Source: Methylophilus medardicus
GTDB lineage: Bacteria; Pseudomonadota; Gammaproteobacteria; Burkholderiales; Methylophilaceae
Length of the DNA stretch: 64,000 nucleotides
Direction of reading: 5' to 3'
NCBI RefSeq assembly: GCF_006363955.1
Contig: NZ_CP040948.1
Span: 1,240,001 to 1,304,000, forward strand
This document shows positions 48,051-56,845 of the stretch, one piece after another. The translations under genes were made by a program, and so were the position numbers. The notes under the pieces are model-generated. The model had not been told where the DNA came from. It worked only from the letters and a program-made list of their open reading frames with translations, and made no database searches. Position 1 is the stretch's first letter; the number at the start of each line of letters is the position of its first letter.

Positions 48051-49547
48051 TTATTTTTTGCTATCCAGTTTGGCTTTCAACAAAGCACCCAAGTTGGTGG
48101 TACCTGCAGAAGCTTCGTCGATCATCACGTCGTCAGCTTTTGCTTTCTTGGCTTTTGGTTTGCCAGATTTGTCGTCACCAATCGGAGCGCTGTTACCGCT
48201 AGGATCTTCAGTTAACTGTTTTACGCCCAGAGAAATACGCTCTTTCTCAACATCAATACCCAAGATAACGGCTTGCAGCTCATCACCTTTCTTGAAGTTG
48301 CGAATGGCTTCTTCACCTGATTGTGTCCATGACAGGTCAGACAAATGTACCAAGCCATCGATGCCACCTGGCAAACCAATGAACACGCCAAAGTCAGTGA
48401 TAGACTTGATTTGGCCAGCGACTTTGTCGCCTTTCGCATGGGTTGCAGCAAAGTCATCCCATGGGTTTGGTTTACACTGTTTCATACCCAATGACAGACG
48501 ACGACGGTCTTCGTCGATCTCCAAGATCATCACTTCAACTTCGTCGCCCAATTGTGCGATTTTGCCCGGGTGAATGTTTTTGTTGGTCCAGTCCATTTCA
48601 GAAACGTGTACCAAACCTTCGATGCCTGGCTCTACTTCAACGAATGCACCGTAGTCAGTCAGGTTAGACACTTTACCGAACAGGCGTGTGCCTACTGGGT
48701 AACGACGGCTCAAAGCAACCCATGGGTCATCGCCTAATTGTTTGATACCCAGAGAAACACGGTTTTTCTCTTGATCGAATTTCAGGATTTTGGCTTCAAC
48801 TTCTTCACCAACAGTCAGCACTTCTGAAGGGTGCTTGACGCGGCGCCATGCCAAGTCAGTAATGTGCAACAGGCCATCAATACCACCCAGATCCACGAAC
48901 GCGCCGTAGTCTGTGATGTTTTTAACGATGCCTTTGATCACTGCGCCTTCAGTCAGGCTACCCAGCAATGCTTCACGGTCAGCGCCCAGTGTGTCTTCCA
49001 TCACTGCGCGACGTGAAACCACGATGTTGTTACGCTTACGGTCCAGCTTGATGACTTTAAAATCCCACTCTTTGTTCTCGTAAGGGGTGGTGTCTTTTAC
49101 TGGACGAATGTCTACTAATGAGCCTGGCAAGAAAGCCATGATGCCACTCACAGAAACGCGCAGACCGCCTTTGACACGGCTGCTCACAAAACCTTTGACC
49201 ACGCGGCCTTCGTTCATGGCTTCTTCCAGATCCAGCCATGCTTGCATTTTCTTCGCTTTTTCGCGAGAGAGTTGTGTAGAACCAAAACCATCTTCCAGTT
49301 TTTCGATCGCTACTTTAACAAAGTCGCCAACGGCAACTTCAAGTTCGCCTTGCGCATTTTTAAATTCGCTAGCGTTGATAACGCTCTCGGATTTTAAGCC
49401 AGCGTTCACGATGACGAAATCATTGTCTACAGAAACCACTTCGGCGGTGATTACTTCACCAGCGCGCATTTCCTGGCGTGCCAGGCTTTCTTCGAAGAGG
49501 GCTGCAAAAGATTCCATGGAAGAAGATGTATTAGAAATAGAAGCCAT
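48051..49547 (-). CDS. rpsA: Ribosomal protein S1 with five S1 domains
   Basis: S1 helps mRNAs bind the ribosome. The 498-residue product has five S1 repeats (about 30-100, 115-185, 200-268, 285-355 and 372-440). Most proteobacterial S1 proteins are about 550-570 residues with six. Here the sixth domain is missing and the typical end [12 protein letters not shown] follows domain five after a Lys/Asp linker. The ATG at 49547 (MASISN) is preferred over a TTG 15 bases earlier. No strong ribosome site precedes it, as is usual for rpsA, which is translationally self-controlled in E. coli. Confidence 0.93.
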   Translation of the reverse strand: MASISNTSSSMESFAALFEESLARQEMRAGEVITAEVVSVDNDFVIVNAGLKSESVINASEFKNAQGELEVAVGDFVKVAIEKLEDGFGSTQLSREKAKKMQAWLDLEEAMNEGRVVKGFVSSRVKGGLRVSVSGIMAFLPGSLVDIRPVKDTTPYENKEWDFKVIKLDRKRNNIVVSRRAVMEDTLGADREALLGSLTEGAVIKGIVKNITDYGAFVDLGGIDGLLHITDLAWRRVKHPSEVLTVGEEVEAKILKFDQEKNRVSLGIKQLGDDPWVALSRRYPVGTRLFGKVSNLTDYGAFVEVEPGIEGLVHVSEMDWTNKNIHPGKIAQLGDEVEVMILEIDEDRRRLSLGMKQCKPNPWDDFAATHAKGDKVAGQIKSITDFGVFIGLPGGIDGLVHLSDLSWTQSGEEAIRNFKKGDELQAVILGIDVEKERISLGVKQLTEDPSGNSAPIGDDKSGKPKAKKAKADDVMIDEASAGTTNLGALLKAKLDSKK

Positions 49548-49575
49548 TAAAAAATTGTCCAATTTTTACTCGAAT

Positions 49576-49593
49576 GAAAGACAGACATCTTTC
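49576..49593 (-). promoter_or_regulatory. Hairpin in the rpsA leader
   Basis: GAAAGA (49576-49581) and TCTTTC (49588-49593), loop of six. It lies about 30 bases before the rpsA start codon and could be part of the S1-binding control region. Confidence 0.35.
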
Positions 49594-49638
49594 AGCGAGC
49601 CATTGCTACGTAGGGATACGCCATCAATGGAAAAGGTT

Positions 49639-49669
49639 AAAAAATATTGCTCAAGGGTTACTTGAGCAA
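49639..49669 (-). terminator. Terminator-like hairpin in the rpsA leader
   Basis: TTGCTCAAG and CTTGAGCAA form a perfect 9-bp stem (49647-49669) followed on the minus strand by TATTTTTT. It could end cmk transcription. However, the likely rpsA promoter lies just upstream of it (49682-49710), so it also sits at the very start of the rpsA mRNA and may act as an attenuator. Confidence 0.75.
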
Positions 49670-49681
49670 TCCGAGTCCGAA

Positions 49682-49710
49682 ACTATACACAAAAAATTTA
49701 TTGAGTTCAA
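49682..49710 (-). promoter_or_regulatory. Sigma-70 promoter of rpsA
   Basis: On the minus strand TTGAAC (49710-49705), exactly 17 bases, then TATAGT (49687-49682). The predicted start, about 49675, is 6 bases before the hairpin at 49669. Confidence 0.7.
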
Positions 49711-49729
49711 TGACTTATGCAATCTTTTA

Positions 49730-50404
49730 TCATGATTGCAACCCTTTTTTAAAGGCTTCAACCACGATTGCGACCGCCTGTTCAATGTTCTTGTCCGTCG
49801 TGTCTAACAAAATGGCGTCGGGTAATTGTTTTAACGGGGCAGCGACGCGCTGGCTGTCACGCAAATCCCGCTGCTGTAAGTCTGCAAGAATCGCCGCGTA
49901 ATCAGCGCGTTCACCGCGTTGCAACAATTGATCATAACGGCGCTGTGCGCGCGTTTCGACTGCGGCGGTGAGAAAAATCTTTAAACAAGCATCCGGAAAA
50001 ATCACGGAACCAATGTCGCGCCCATCGCCCACCAGACCCGGCGCTTGCCTGAAGTTTCTTTGGGTTTGCAGCAAGGCAGTGCGCACCTCTGGATGCACCG
50101 CCACCTCAGATGCCCCTTTGCCCATCTGCTCACTGCGAATCTGTGCACTGACCTGCAATCCATCTAGTAATACTTCCCCATGCGCAAAGCTGATATGCAT
50201 GTCAGCGGCTATGCTTGCCACCTTGGCCGCATCAGACCAAGCGATATTTTGATGATGCGCTGCGTAAGCTAGCAAACGATACAGCGCACCAGAGTCGAGG
50301 TAATGAAAGCCAAAATGACTCGCGACACGTTCTGCAACGCTGCCCTTGCCAGAGGCAGAGGGGCCATCAATCGCAATAACCGGTGGGAGAGAGGTAATTT
50401 CCAT
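49730..50404 (-). CDS. cmk: Cmk, cytidylate kinase
   Basis: Phosphorylates CMP and dCMP. The 224-residue protein has the P-loop IDGPSASGKGSVAERV, HYLDSGALYRLLAY, the LVGDGRDIGSVIFPDA segment and the RRYDQLLQRG lid. It precedes rpsA as in many proteobacteria. A plus-strand DUF2061 gene separates it from aroA, so it needs its own promoter or read-through from aroA. Confidence 0.97.
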   Translation of the reverse strand: MEITSLPPVIAIDGPSASGKGSVAERVASHFGFHYLDSGALYRLLAYAAHHQNIAWSDAAKVASIAADMHISFAHGEVLLDGLQVSAQIRSEQMGKGASEVAVHPEVRTALLQTQRNFRQAPGLVGDGRDIGSVIFPDACLKIFLTAAVETRAQRRYDQLLQRGERADYAAILADLQQRDLRDSQRVAAPLKQLPDAILLDTTDKNIEQAVAIVVEAFKKGLQS

Positions 50405-50495
50405 AAATTTAGTTTATCAATCTGTTTAAAACAATGAATTGGATTTAATTTAACCTTTTTTTTATCATGACTACATAGAGTTTAAGGGGTCTGTC

Positions 50496-50720
50496 ATGAT
50501 TAAAACCGCTTCATTTGCCATGTTGCATTTCAGCGTTGCATTCACCATCGCCTATCTGTTCACTGGGAGCCTGTTGGTCGGTGGGCTCATGGCTCTAGTA
50601 GAGCCCGCTTGTAATACGGTTGTGTTTTATTTTCACGAGCGCGCCTGGCAACGGCATCAGCACGGCCATGCAGCAACGGCTGCTGAGCCGGATGAACACG
50701 AGTGGGCTTATGCCGCGTAA
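50496..50720 (+). CDS. DUF2061 membrane protein
   Basis: A 74-residue protein of the DUF2061 family: K-T-ASFAMLHFSVAF and the second helix GGLMALVEPACNTVVFYFHERAW, which is the conserved core. It has two membrane helices and a His-rich C-terminal tail. AAGGGG precedes the ATG. It is inserted on the opposite strand between aroA and cmk. The function is unknown. Confidence 0.8.
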   Translation: MIKTASFAMLHFSVAFTIAYLFTGSLLVGGLMALVEPACNTVVFYFHERAWQRHQHGHAATAAEPDEHEWAYAA

Positions 50721-50736
50721 CGATGAGCCATCTACA

Positions 50737-52017
50737 TCAGCGCACGATGCTGGCAAACACTTTAAAGTAATCCGGAAACGTTTTTGCCACGCACTTTGGG
50801 TCGTTGATCGTAATCGGTACGCCGGCCAAGCTGACTAACGAAAAGCACATGGCCATACGGTGGTCATCATAGGTGTCAATGATGGCGTTGGGTGTGAGCT
50901 GTGTTGGCGGCGTAATTTGAATGGAATCCTCACGCTCAACGACCACCGCGCCCACTTTGCGTAATTCAGTGGCCATGGCGGCAATCCGATCTGTCTCTTT
51001 GACGCGCCAACTGGCAATATTGCGCAGGGTGGTGGTGCCTTTGGCAAAAAGGGCCATGACGGCCAAAGTCATGGCCGCATCAGGAATATGATTGCAATCG
51101 AGGTCAATCGCTTTGAGCGGCTGTGTTTTTTCTGCGCGCACGTGATTTTCACCGTAAGTGAAGCGGCCACCCATTAAGCTGGCCGCCTCCGCGAAGCGGA
51201 TATCCCCTTGAATACTATGCTGCCCAACACCATTCACCGTGACATCGCCCGCCACAATGCCTGCAGCAATAAAATAGGAGGCACTAGAGGCATCGCCTTC
51301 GACATAAAGCGCGCTTGGCGATTGATAATGGGTTGCGGCAGGCACATAGAACCGCTGCCATTGGTCGCGTTGCACCGTCACACCAAACTGTTGCATCAAG
51401 TTAAGTGTGATTTCAATATAAGGTTTTGATATCAGCTCACCCACCACCTCAATGGTCGCTGCTTGTCCGGTGAGCGGCAGTGCCATTAATAAGGCAGTCA
51501 AAAACTGGCTTGAGACATCCCCACGAATTTGTATGGCTTGGCTTACGTCCAGTTGCGCCGGTGAAATTTGTAGGGGAGGGTAGCCCGAGTTTGACTCATA
51601 ATTAATATTCGCGCCGGCCTGCTGCAAGGCATCGACCAAGTCACCAATTGGGCGCTCATGCATACGCGGCACTCCATGTAGGTGGTAATGCCCCCCCATA
51701 AACGCCAAAGTAGCAGTCAATGGCCTAAAAGCGGTGCCTGCGTTACCTAAAAATAAGTCTGCTTGTTTGTTAGGAAAAGAACCCGCGCATCCGGTAACTT
51801 GCCAGGCATGCTCCCCAATATTTTTTAACTGCACGCCCAGTGTCGACAAGGCTTCTAGCATCCGAGCTGTGTCGTCTGAGGCAAGTAAATCTCGAATGAC
51901 AGTATCACCATCAGCCAATGCAGCCAATAACAAGGTGCGATTAGAAATACTTTTAGAGCCGGGTAGGGTAATCGCGCCTAGCGCGTGGTGTGCAGCAGGT
52001 AAATGCAGTTGTTCCAT
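50737..52017 (-). CDS. aroA: AroA, EPSP synthase
   Basis: Makes 5-enolpyruvylshikimate-3-phosphate in the shikimate pathway. The 426-residue protein has [17 protein letters not shown] at the active site, [14 protein letters not shown], a RVKETDRI segment and YDDHRMAM, fitting class I enzymes. I chose the ATG at 52017 because MEQLHLPAA is the usual beginning; the longer frame overlaps tyrA by 77 bases. The start is 19 bases after the tyrA stop. Confidence 0.96.
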   Translation of the reverse strand: MEQLHLPAAHHALGAITLPGSKSISNRTLLLAALADGDTVIRDLLASDDTARMLEALSTLGVQLKNIGEHAWQVTGCAGSFPNKQADLFLGNAGTAFRPLTATLAFMGGHYHLHGVPRMHERPIGDLVDALQQAGANINYESNSGYPPLQISPAQLDVSQAIQIRGDVSSQFLTALLMALPLTGQAATIEVVGELISKPYIEITLNLMQQFGVTVQRDQWQRFYVPAATHYQSPSALYVEGDASSASYFIAAGIVAGDVTVNGVGQHSIQGDIRFAEAASLMGGRFTYGENHVRAEKTQPLKAIDLDCNHIPDAAMTLAVMALFAKGTTTLRNIASWRVKETDRIAAMATELRKVGAVVVEREDSIQITPPTQLTPNAIIDTYDDHRMAMCFSLVSLAGVPITINDPKCVAKTFPDYFKVFASIVR

Positions 52018-52036
52018 GGCAATCTTAAAGAAGGCG

Positions 52037-52906
52037 TTATTGAATTTTTGATTTAGCCCAGTCGTTGCGCGCATGGCTGGCATGCGCAAACAGGGCATGT
52101 AAGGCGTCCCCATCGTTTTGTACCAATAGGCTGGTCATCTCGGTCAGGGCTTGCTGGTAAATTTGCAGCTCGCGTAACAAGGCGGTTTTGTTGGCGAGCG
52201 CAATATCTCGCCACATTTCTGGATGGCTACCTGCAATTCGCGTAAAGTCACGAAAGCCACTTGCAGCAAATTTAAACAAAATATCGGCGTTATCACGTTT
52301 GGCTAAATCCTCAACCAAGGCAAACGCCAATAAATGCGGTAAGTGACTCACCGCAGCAAACACATGATCGTGAGCTTCTGCCGTCATACTCGACACGATC
52401 GCGCCGCAATCCTGCCACAAGCGGGTAACCTTCGCCAAGGCCTCTGGCGCAGTTTCATTCTCTGGGGTCAAAATCACATTTTTGCCGACATACAAATCAG
52501 CCATGGCGGCAGACGGGCCGCTTTTTTCAGCACCGGCAATCGGATGACCACCCACAAATTGGCTAAATTGAGGGCCGAGCTCCGTTCTGGCATAGCCCAT
52601 CACATCTGACTTAGTGCTGCCAGCATCCGTCAATACGGTGGAATCATTCAAAAACGGTCGAATTGCACGAAGAATCGCAGGCGTTTGTGCAACAGGCGTT
52701 GCGATAATGACCAGGTCTGCCGCTTGCATGGCGCTTGATAAATCGGTTTCTATTACGTCAATCAAACCCAATTGATAAGCTTCTTGCAGACTGTTGCTAT
52801 GACGACCAACACCGACTATTTGCGGTGCTTGAGGCAGCTTTTTAAGCGCAAGCGCCACTGAGCCCCCGATTAAACCAACCCCAAAGATAACAATTTTTTT
52901 AAACAT
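52037..52906 (-). CDS. tyrA: TyrA, prephenate (arogenate) dehydrogenase
   Basis: Oxidises prephenate or arogenate towards tyrosine. The NAD(P)-binding site is [17 protein letters not shown], followed by [23 protein letters not shown] and [13 protein letters not shown], all family hallmarks. The 289-residue length is typical of stand-alone TyrA. The ATG at 52906 gives MFKKIVIF; an ATG 21 bases upstream is less likely. Confidence 0.95.
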   Translation of the reverse strand: MFKKIVIFGVGLIGGSVALALKKLPQAPQIVGVGRHSNSLQEAYQLGLIDVIETDLSSAMQAADLVIIATPVAQTPAILRAIRPFLNDSTVLTDAGSTKSDVMGYARTELGPQFSQFVGGHPIAGAEKSGPSAAMADLYVGKNVILTPENETAPEALAKVTRLWQDCGAIVSSMTAEAHDHVFAAVSHLPHLLAFALVEDLAKRDNADILFKFAASGFRDFTRIAGSHPEMWRDIALANKTALLRELQIYQQALTEMTSLLVQNDGDALHALFAHASHARNDWAKSKIQ

Positions 52907-52911
52907 AATTG

Positions 52912-52933
52912 AATTGTACCATGGCATACAATT
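52912..52933. promoter_or_regulatory. Palindrome between tyrA and ssrA
   Basis: AATTGTA (52912-52918) and TACAATT (52927-52933) flank CCATGGCA. It lies just before the tyrA start and about 35 bases before the ssrA -10 element. Possible operator; the regulator is unknown. Confidence 0.3.
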
Positions 52934-52944
52934 GGGCCCGAAGT

Positions 52945-52973
52945 TTGGTCCGCAGGCTTTTAAAGCGTATAAT
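52945..52973 (+). promoter_or_regulatory. Promoter of ssrA
   Basis: TTGGTC (52945-52950), 17 bases, TATAAT (52968-52973), 13 bases before the mature tmRNA end. Confidence 0.7.
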
Positions 52974-52986
52974 CTGAGGTTGCATT

Positions 52987-53352
52987 GGGGCTGACCCGGT
53001 TTCGACGTGGGTTACAAAGCAGTGCAGGGCATACCGAGGATTCAGGTTCCCTCGTAAATCCATCTGAACAAGTATAGTCGCAAACGACGAAACTTACGCT
53101 TTAGCCGCTTAATCCCGGCTGAACGCTGCACCGAAGAGCCTCTCGGTCGGGCCGGGTAACCGGCAGCAGCGTCATTTAGAGAGGATCGTGCTTTATCGGG
53201 TTGCTTGGTAAGGCATTAAATCTAAGGCAGCTCGCTAGCCATCTGCTTGCTCGTTGGTGTGTGTCTAGTTAAATTCAAACAACACAGCTAAGTATGTAGA
53301 ACTGTCTGTGGAGGATTTGCGGACGGGGGTTCGATTCCCCCCAGCTCCACCA
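52987..53352 (+). ncRNA. ssrA: tmRNA (ssrA)
   Basis: The 366-base tmRNA rescues stalled ribosomes. The 5' end GGGGCTGA and 3' end CAGCTCCACCA pair as the tRNA-like acceptor; GTTCGATTC near the end is the T-arm. The tag frame at 53080-53112 encodes ANDETYALAA then TAA, a sequence typical of betaproteobacteria. All usual parts, including the pseudoknot region after the tag, appear to be in place. Confidence 0.97.
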
Positions 53353-53427
53353 ATATTGTAGTTGCTTGATGTAGTCACTTAAAATCGATTTAAACCACTG
53401 ATTTTATTTAGTTTTATGAGCGTAAAC

Positions 53428-53454
53428 AAAAGTTCACCTTCGGGTGGCTTTTTG
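53428..53454 (+). terminator. Probable ssrA terminator
   Basis: CACC-TTCG-GGTG (53435-53446) with weaker flanking pairs, then a T-run. The UUCG-type tetraloop is typical of strong hairpins. Confidence 0.6.
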
Positions 53455-53502
53455 TTTGGCTAGAACTTCTTGTATGAAAGGCTTTTTTGTTATCGATACT
53501 TT

Positions 53503-53874
53503 TTACCGATGACATTTTTTGAGTTTTTCGCAAAACCTGCGCTTGGCATGAATGTTCATTTGATCAAATATCATGGTCTTCCATGCAAACTTAGCCCTTA
53601 TACGAGCTTCATCCGGTAAGTATTTTTCAACATCTATGTTTTTTTTTCGTGTTTGCTTTCTGTAAGGTGACAAAGCGATCGTTTTAATTTTGTGCAGTTC
53701 TTGATTTGGAACTGCCAACTTGCCATTCACCCAGCGCTGGACAATAATCGGCTTCACATCCATCAACTGTGGCAGTTGTTGCATGCGCAGCGTTTTTAAA
53801 TGTTCACCAACTTTGACGTACCAAAGCAGTGTAAGCCTTGAGTTTATTTTTATGAGCGCTGACTTGTGCTGCAT
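53503..53874 (-). CDS. Small helix-turn-helix protein beside ssrA
   Basis: A 123-residue basic protein. Residues about 25-60 (LKTLRMQQLPQLMDVKPIIVQRWVNGKLAVPNQ) look like a Cro-type helix-turn-helix. The C-terminal half is Lys/Arg-rich without a clear fold. The ATG at 53874 has a good AAGGGG site; a start 21 bases upstream does not. The gene is AT-rich. The 3' end of ssrA is a common integration site, so it may be a remnant of a mobile element, but no integrase or repeat is seen. Function is unknown. Confidence 0.6.
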   Translation of the reverse strand: MQHKSALIKINSRLTLLWYVKVGEHLKTLRMQQLPQLMDVKPIIVQRWVNGKLAVPNQELHKIKTIALSPYRKQTRKKNIDVEKYLPDEARIRAKFAWKTMIFDQMNIHAKRRFCEKLKKCHR

Positions 53875-53995
53875 TGACTTTCCCCTTAACACCAATGAAC
53901 AATGTTGCTTATTATTAACATATGATTTATTTTTGTAAATAAATAATTATTGATGAGCGTACTTTGAGTGTCAAACCTCTATTTATTGCCAACAA

Positions 53996-54154
53996 ATGAC
54001 ACGGGTTTTAATTTATTCGTATAATGTATATTATGTTAAATTGTAGTTTTAATTATTTTGGGTCATATTTTAAGTTCATCCACCCTATTAAGGGTCGCGG
54101 CTGCTGCACAGATTGAAACTGCATAATAAAAAAAGGCCGTCACGGCCCTTTTTT
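53996..54154 (+). ncRNA. Candidate small RNA with its own promoter and terminator
   Basis: ATGACA (53996-54001), 18 bases, TATAAT (54020-54025) forms a good sigma-70 promoter facing away from the HTH gene, with no plus-strand gene downstream. A transcript from about 54032 would contain the hairpin ACCCT-ATTA-AGGGT (54082-54095) and end at GGCCG-TCA-CGGCC with T6 (54135-54154), about 122 bases. The parts are seen in the sequence; that they form one RNA is inference. Confidence 0.4.
54128..54154. terminator. Bidirectional terminator
   Basis: GGCCG (54135-54139), TCA, CGGCC (54143-54147), with A-run before and T-run after, so active on both strands. It ends the PEP-CTERM gene on the minus strand. 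Confidence 0.85.
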
Positions 54155-54175
54155 ATTATAACCAGCAATCAAAGT

Positions 54176-54691
54176 TTATTTGGTTTTGCGACGGCCTACA
54201 AAGCCCATCAAACCCAAACCAGCTAACAGCATGGCATAAGTATCCGCTTCAGGAACTTGCGCCACAGGGCTAATATTGAAGCTAACATTGAAGTCACCTC
54301 CTAAAGAACCAGCCAATTTACCACCAGCGGTCAAAAAGTAAGTGCCGGCAGCTAAATTAGTGAATGTAGACACTTCGTCGCCATTGGCATCAAAGAAACC
54401 AAAGTTCAAAAATGTCACATCATACTGTGCATTGTTACCTGCAGTGATTTCGCTGATGCTGTAAGAAAAATCAGAGATCTGTGTCAGGTTGATTTGATAG
54501 GTGTCATCAAAATAAGCACCTCTCACATTTGACGGGCCACTTGTTTTGACTGAATCAGCTTCCGCTGTCAGGCGAATGAAGTCGATGCTTTGGCTGGTGG
54601 TATAAGGACCAAAGTCTTGCGCTTGTGCTGCACCCACTGCAGCAATGCTCAAGAAGCCAACCAGTGCTAATTTTTTAAAGGTATGAACCAT
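54176..54691 (-). CDS. PEP-CTERM sorted secreted protein
   Basis: The 171-residue protein has a signal peptide (FKKLALVGFLSIAAVGAAQA) and a C-terminal sorting signal: VPEADTYAMLLAGLGLMGFVGRRKTK, i.e. the PEP-like motif, a hydrophobic helix and a basic end. Such proteins are processed by an exosortase and are linked to extracellular polysaccharide. The middle is a beta-rich domain without cysteines. No exosortase gene lies in the window. The function of the secreted part is unknown. Confidence 0.88.
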   Translation of the reverse strand: MVHTFKKLALVGFLSIAAVGAAQAQDFGPYTTSQSIDFIRLTAEADSVKTSGPSNVRGAYFDDTYQINLTQISDFSYSISEITAGNNAQYDVTFLNFGFFDANGDEVSTFTNLAAGTYFLTAGGKLAGSLGGDFNVSFNISPVAQVPEADTYAMLLAGLGLMGFVGRRKTK

Positions 54692-54852
54692 TACAACTGC
54701 TCCAGAGATAAATAATAACTAAAACGATGTAATCATTATTTGTGAAACGGAGAGGACACACAATAGTACAAACGGGCCAGTTCTCGTATCACTTGCACCA
54801 TCATAAAAGTGAAATATTTAAGATTGATGACACTGTGACTAAATGGTGCTCA

Positions 54853-56646
54853 TCAATGCTGCGGCGTTAATTTAAATGTCAAAATCCGGTCGCCTTGTTT
54901 AAAGCCAAATAAGGAATTTCCACCGCTGGCAACGGCAATATATTGCTCACCATTGACTTGATAGGTGATTGGCGGCGCGTTGACCCCAAACTCAGATGTG
55001 TATTGCCACAACGATTTGCCAGTTTGGCTATCATAGGCAGCAAACTTGCCATCGCCCTCACCACAAAATAACAGGCCTCCTGCGGTGGCTAACACCCCGC
55101 CCACCAACGGTTGGCTGGTTTTGTGTTGCCATGCAATGTGGCCAGATTGCAAGTCAATGGCGCTTAATAAGCCCCAGCGTGCATCATCGGTGGGTTCACT
55201 GGCGGCATAACGAATCGGTTTATCGCCAGGTTTGACCTCGGTCTCATGCACCGTATATTTGATCGGGCTATGAATGGCCGCGACGTAGACACGTTGTTGT
55301 TGTTCATCAAGACTGACTGGCGACCAGTTGGCGCCGCCAAGGATACCCGGATAAATGACGGTGCCCTCGGCACTGGGCTTTTTGAATAAATTGCGTTGCG
55401 GCACAAAAGGGTCCGATTTGGCAAGAAATTGCCCAGTCAAGCGGTCATGAATATAAAACCACCCTGCTTTGCTGGCTTGGCCTACCGCAGCAATGGTTTT
55501 GCCTTGATGTTGATAATTAAACAAGACAGGCGGGCTGGCGAGATCATAACCCCACAAGTCATGCGGCACTTGTTGGTAATGCCATTTGTATTTGCCGGTT
55601 TCGGTATCTAATGCCACCAATGAAACCGTGTAGAGATTGTCACCCGGCCTTGAAACATCGTTCATTTGCGGGGAGGGATTACCTGTGCCGAAATAGAGCG
55701 TGTGTGTGGCTGCATCAATTGCTGGCGTGCTCCAAGCCGACCCACCGCCAAATCGAGCGGAATCTGGAAAGTCTTTCATGGCGGCTTTTTCAGCGGCTAC
55801 ATCGCGCTCAAACTGGCTGCCATCCGCCGTTTTTGTAGTGAACTGCCCTTCCCAGCCTTGCTTAGGAATGGTATCGAATTGCCACACTTGATGGCCATCT
55901 TTGACATCAAATGCCGCTAAAAAGCCAGGGCGTCCATAGCGTCCGGTGACACCAATCACGGCGCCGAGCGGCGCATCACTACGCGGATTATCAATATGCA
56001 GCCCATAACCCACGCCAGTGATGCCAATAATGACTTTATGTTTGTAGACCACCGGAGCCATCGCAATGCCTACACCGGTGCCGCCTGTCACTTTGCGGGT
56101 TTTATTCGGGTCATTACCGCTCAGGGTGTCTTGATGTTCGGTATTGACTTGTTGACCTGCAACGTCGATGTCCCATACTTTTTGTCCCGATTTTGCATCT
56201 AGGGCAACCAGTCGAGCATCCACAGTGCCCATAAATACTCTGCCCTCAGCCACGGCAACACCACGATTGGCCGGGCCACAACACATCGGCCAGTCGGCTT
56301 TGCGAACATGCGTATACTTCCATAATTGTTTGCCTGTGCGCGCGTCGAGTGCAATCACATGGTTGAACGGCAGGCTGATGTACATGATGCCGTCGACTAC
56401 AATCGGCGTCGCTTGAAAAGTCGCTTTCACACCAGTATCCACTGACCAAGCCGGCTGCAACTGTGCGACAGTGTTGCGATTAATCTGCGACAAACCTGAA
56501 AACCGTTGTGCTTCTGGGCTTAATCCATAGCTCGGCCAGTCGGTAAGCTTTGCCGCCGGGGCTTCAGACTTAGGCAACTGTGCACATGCCACTAATAAGC
56601 TACAGGTGGCAACGGAAATAACAGAATTTAAAAAATAATTTGACAT
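54853..56646 (-). CDS. PQQ-type beta-propeller lipoprotein (quinoprotein dehydrogenase-like)
   Basis: The 597-residue protein carries a lipoprotein signal (ATCSLLVAC then AQLPK), so it should be membrane-anchored in the periplasm. The beta-propeller shows W-motif repeats (GTVDARLVALDAKSGQKVWD), the adjacent cysteines of PQQ alcohol dehydrogenases (WPMCCGPANRG) and AWSTPAID...GTGNPSP, where Asn binds the metal. In the catalytic region it reads PHDLWGYDLASPP: the place of the usual catalytic Asp in HDxWD is Gly, while the next Asp is kept. It may be an unusual dehydrogenase subfamily or an altered propeller. No cytochrome c domain is present. A GTG 45 bases upstream is a possible but less likely start. 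Confidence 0.78.
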   Translation of the reverse strand: MSNYFLNSVISVATCSLLVACAQLPKSEAPAAKLTDWPSYGLSPEAQRFSGLSQINRNTVAQLQPAWSVDTGVKATFQATPIVVDGIMYISLPFNHVIALDARTGKQLWKYTHVRKADWPMCCGPANRGVAVAEGRVFMGTVDARLVALDAKSGQKVWDIDVAGQQVNTEHQDTLSGNDPNKTRKVTGGTGVGIAMAPVVYKHKVIIGITGVGYGLHIDNPRSDAPLGAVIGVTGRYGRPGFLAAFDVKDGHQVWQFDTIPKQGWEGQFTTKTADGSQFERDVAAEKAAMKDFPDSARFGGGSAWSTPAIDAATHTLYFGTGNPSPQMNDVSRPGDNLYTVSLVALDTETGKYKWHYQQVPHDLWGYDLASPPVLFNYQHQGKTIAAVGQASKAGWFYIHDRLTGQFLAKSDPFVPQRNLFKKPSAEGTVIYPGILGGANWSPVSLDEQQQRVYVAAIHSPIKYTVHETEVKPGDKPIRYAASEPTDDARWGLLSAIDLQSGHIAWQHKTSQPLVGGVLATAGGLLFCGEGDGKFAAYDSQTGKSLWQYTSEFGVNAPPITYQVNGEQYIAVASGGNSLFGFKQGDRILTFKLTPQH

Positions 56647-56845
56647 GTTTTTTAAACAAAATATGAAATGACTATACAGGTTAGTATACACCTAAATGCA
56701 GGCGCGCAAAGTGCTGGATGACATGCTGCCGCTTTATCTATTAAGCTGCGCAAATGCAAGTGCATAAATATTTTTTTTAATGAAACTAAACTAAGCGGTG
56801 AATAGACATATACTGCAATAATAATTAATCGCAGCAATAACCATC

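Larger units (their letters stand above)
53875..54175. other. AT-rich intergenic region after the HTH gene
   Basis: No protein gene is seen. On the minus strand the HTH gene may use TTTACA-N16-TAATAA. On the plus strand there is a strong orphan promoter and, 100 bases later, the terminator at 54128-54154; see the candidate small RNA. Confidence 0.5.

Noticed and set aside
53330-53352. Attachment site at the ssrA 3' end
   Set aside because: No second copy and no integrase gene in the window.
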